A stretch of DNA of 14,187 bases from an uncultured Campylobacter sp. (GTDB lineage Bacteria > Campylobacterota > Campylobacteria > Campylobacterales > Campylobacteraceae). Shown in pieces: positions 14,143 to 14,187 of this stretch (within the stretch, counting starts at the first letter, position 1; the number at the start of each line of letters is the position of its first letter). The position numbers and the translations under genes are program-made. The stretch is taken from NCBI GenBank assembly GCA_905373295.1, contig CAJPSJ010000020.1, positions 1 through 14,187 of the forward strand. Direction: 5' to 3'. The notes beneath the pieces are model-generated. The model worked only from the letters and a program-made list of their open reading frames with translations. It ran no database searches and was not told the DNA's origin.

Positions 14143-14187
14143 TTAACGCGCAGCCTTGTTTTTAGCGAGGGCGTGTGCGATCAGCTC
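14143..14187 (-). CDS. C-terminal end of an unidentified gene (cut by window edge)
   Basis: The last 14 codons before a TAA stop read ELIAHALAKNKAAR, which has ordinary protein composition and GC-rich codons, in contrast to the AT-rich gap that follows. It does not resemble the end of an OmpR-type response regulator, which usually finishes with a glycine-tyrosine-arginine strand. Fifteen codons are too few for identification, and the frame could be fortuitous. Confidence 0.35.
   Translation of the reverse strand, partial: ELIAHALAKNKAAR

Overview
The window looks like a chromosomal segment of a Campylobacter species (Campylobacterota). The housekeeping part is fairly GC-rich for the genus (for example 39 G/C of 60 at 5461-5520), which would suit a C. 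gracilis/showae/rectus-type species better than C. jejuni, but I cannot name the species. The main evidence is gene content and order as I recall it from C. jejuni: pyrD - M16 protease - dapA - short-chain reductase (like Cj0804-Cj0807), hemL next to small membrane proteins and a c-type cytochrome (like Cj0852c-Cj0854c), and pgsA next to rseP (like Cj1067-Cj1068). Frequent TTG starts and very many AAATTT hexamers fit too. Every gene I support is on the minus strand, so transcription runs from high to low coordinates.

Right block (about 14187-9399): the last codons of an unidentified gene at the edge, a 250-bp AT-rich gap, then a tightly packed probable operon: ArsS/CprS-like histidine kinase, mono-haem c-type cytochrome, hemL (tetrapyrrole synthesis), an AtpZ-like two-helix membrane protein, and an unrecognised membrane protein. 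The last one carries a long Ser/Asp/Gly-rich insert and is frameshifted just before its C-terminal helix pair.

Middle block (9044-3475): after a 354-bp gap with nine AAATTT hexamers comes a coupled series with overlaps or abutting ends throughout: pyrD (pyrimidine synthesis), an M16 zinc protease, dapA (lysine/peptidoglycan precursor), a FabL-type enoyl-ACP reductase (fatty acid synthesis) and pgsA (phospholipid synthesis). The PyrD protein is about twice normal length because of a 345-residue low-complexity C-terminal tail that stops exactly at the start of the next gene.

Left block (3474-1): an AT-rich restriction-modification module lies between pgsA and rseP, which are neighbours in C. 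jejuni. It encodes a fused nuclease-methyltransferase and a two-domain specificity subunit, the layout of BcgI-like type IIB systems. The specificity gene is frameshifted in a cluster of short A/T homopolymers, so the system is probably silent in this copy, either as a phase-OFF state or as a decaying gene. The window ends inside rseP.

The points most worth checking are the PyrD tail, the two homopolymer frameshifts, the Ser/Asp/Gly insert in the membrane protein, and the AAATTT (RAATTY-class) enrichment that runs through both the gaps and the low-complexity coding stretches. I see no CRISPR array, tRNA, rRNA, transposase or phage gene.
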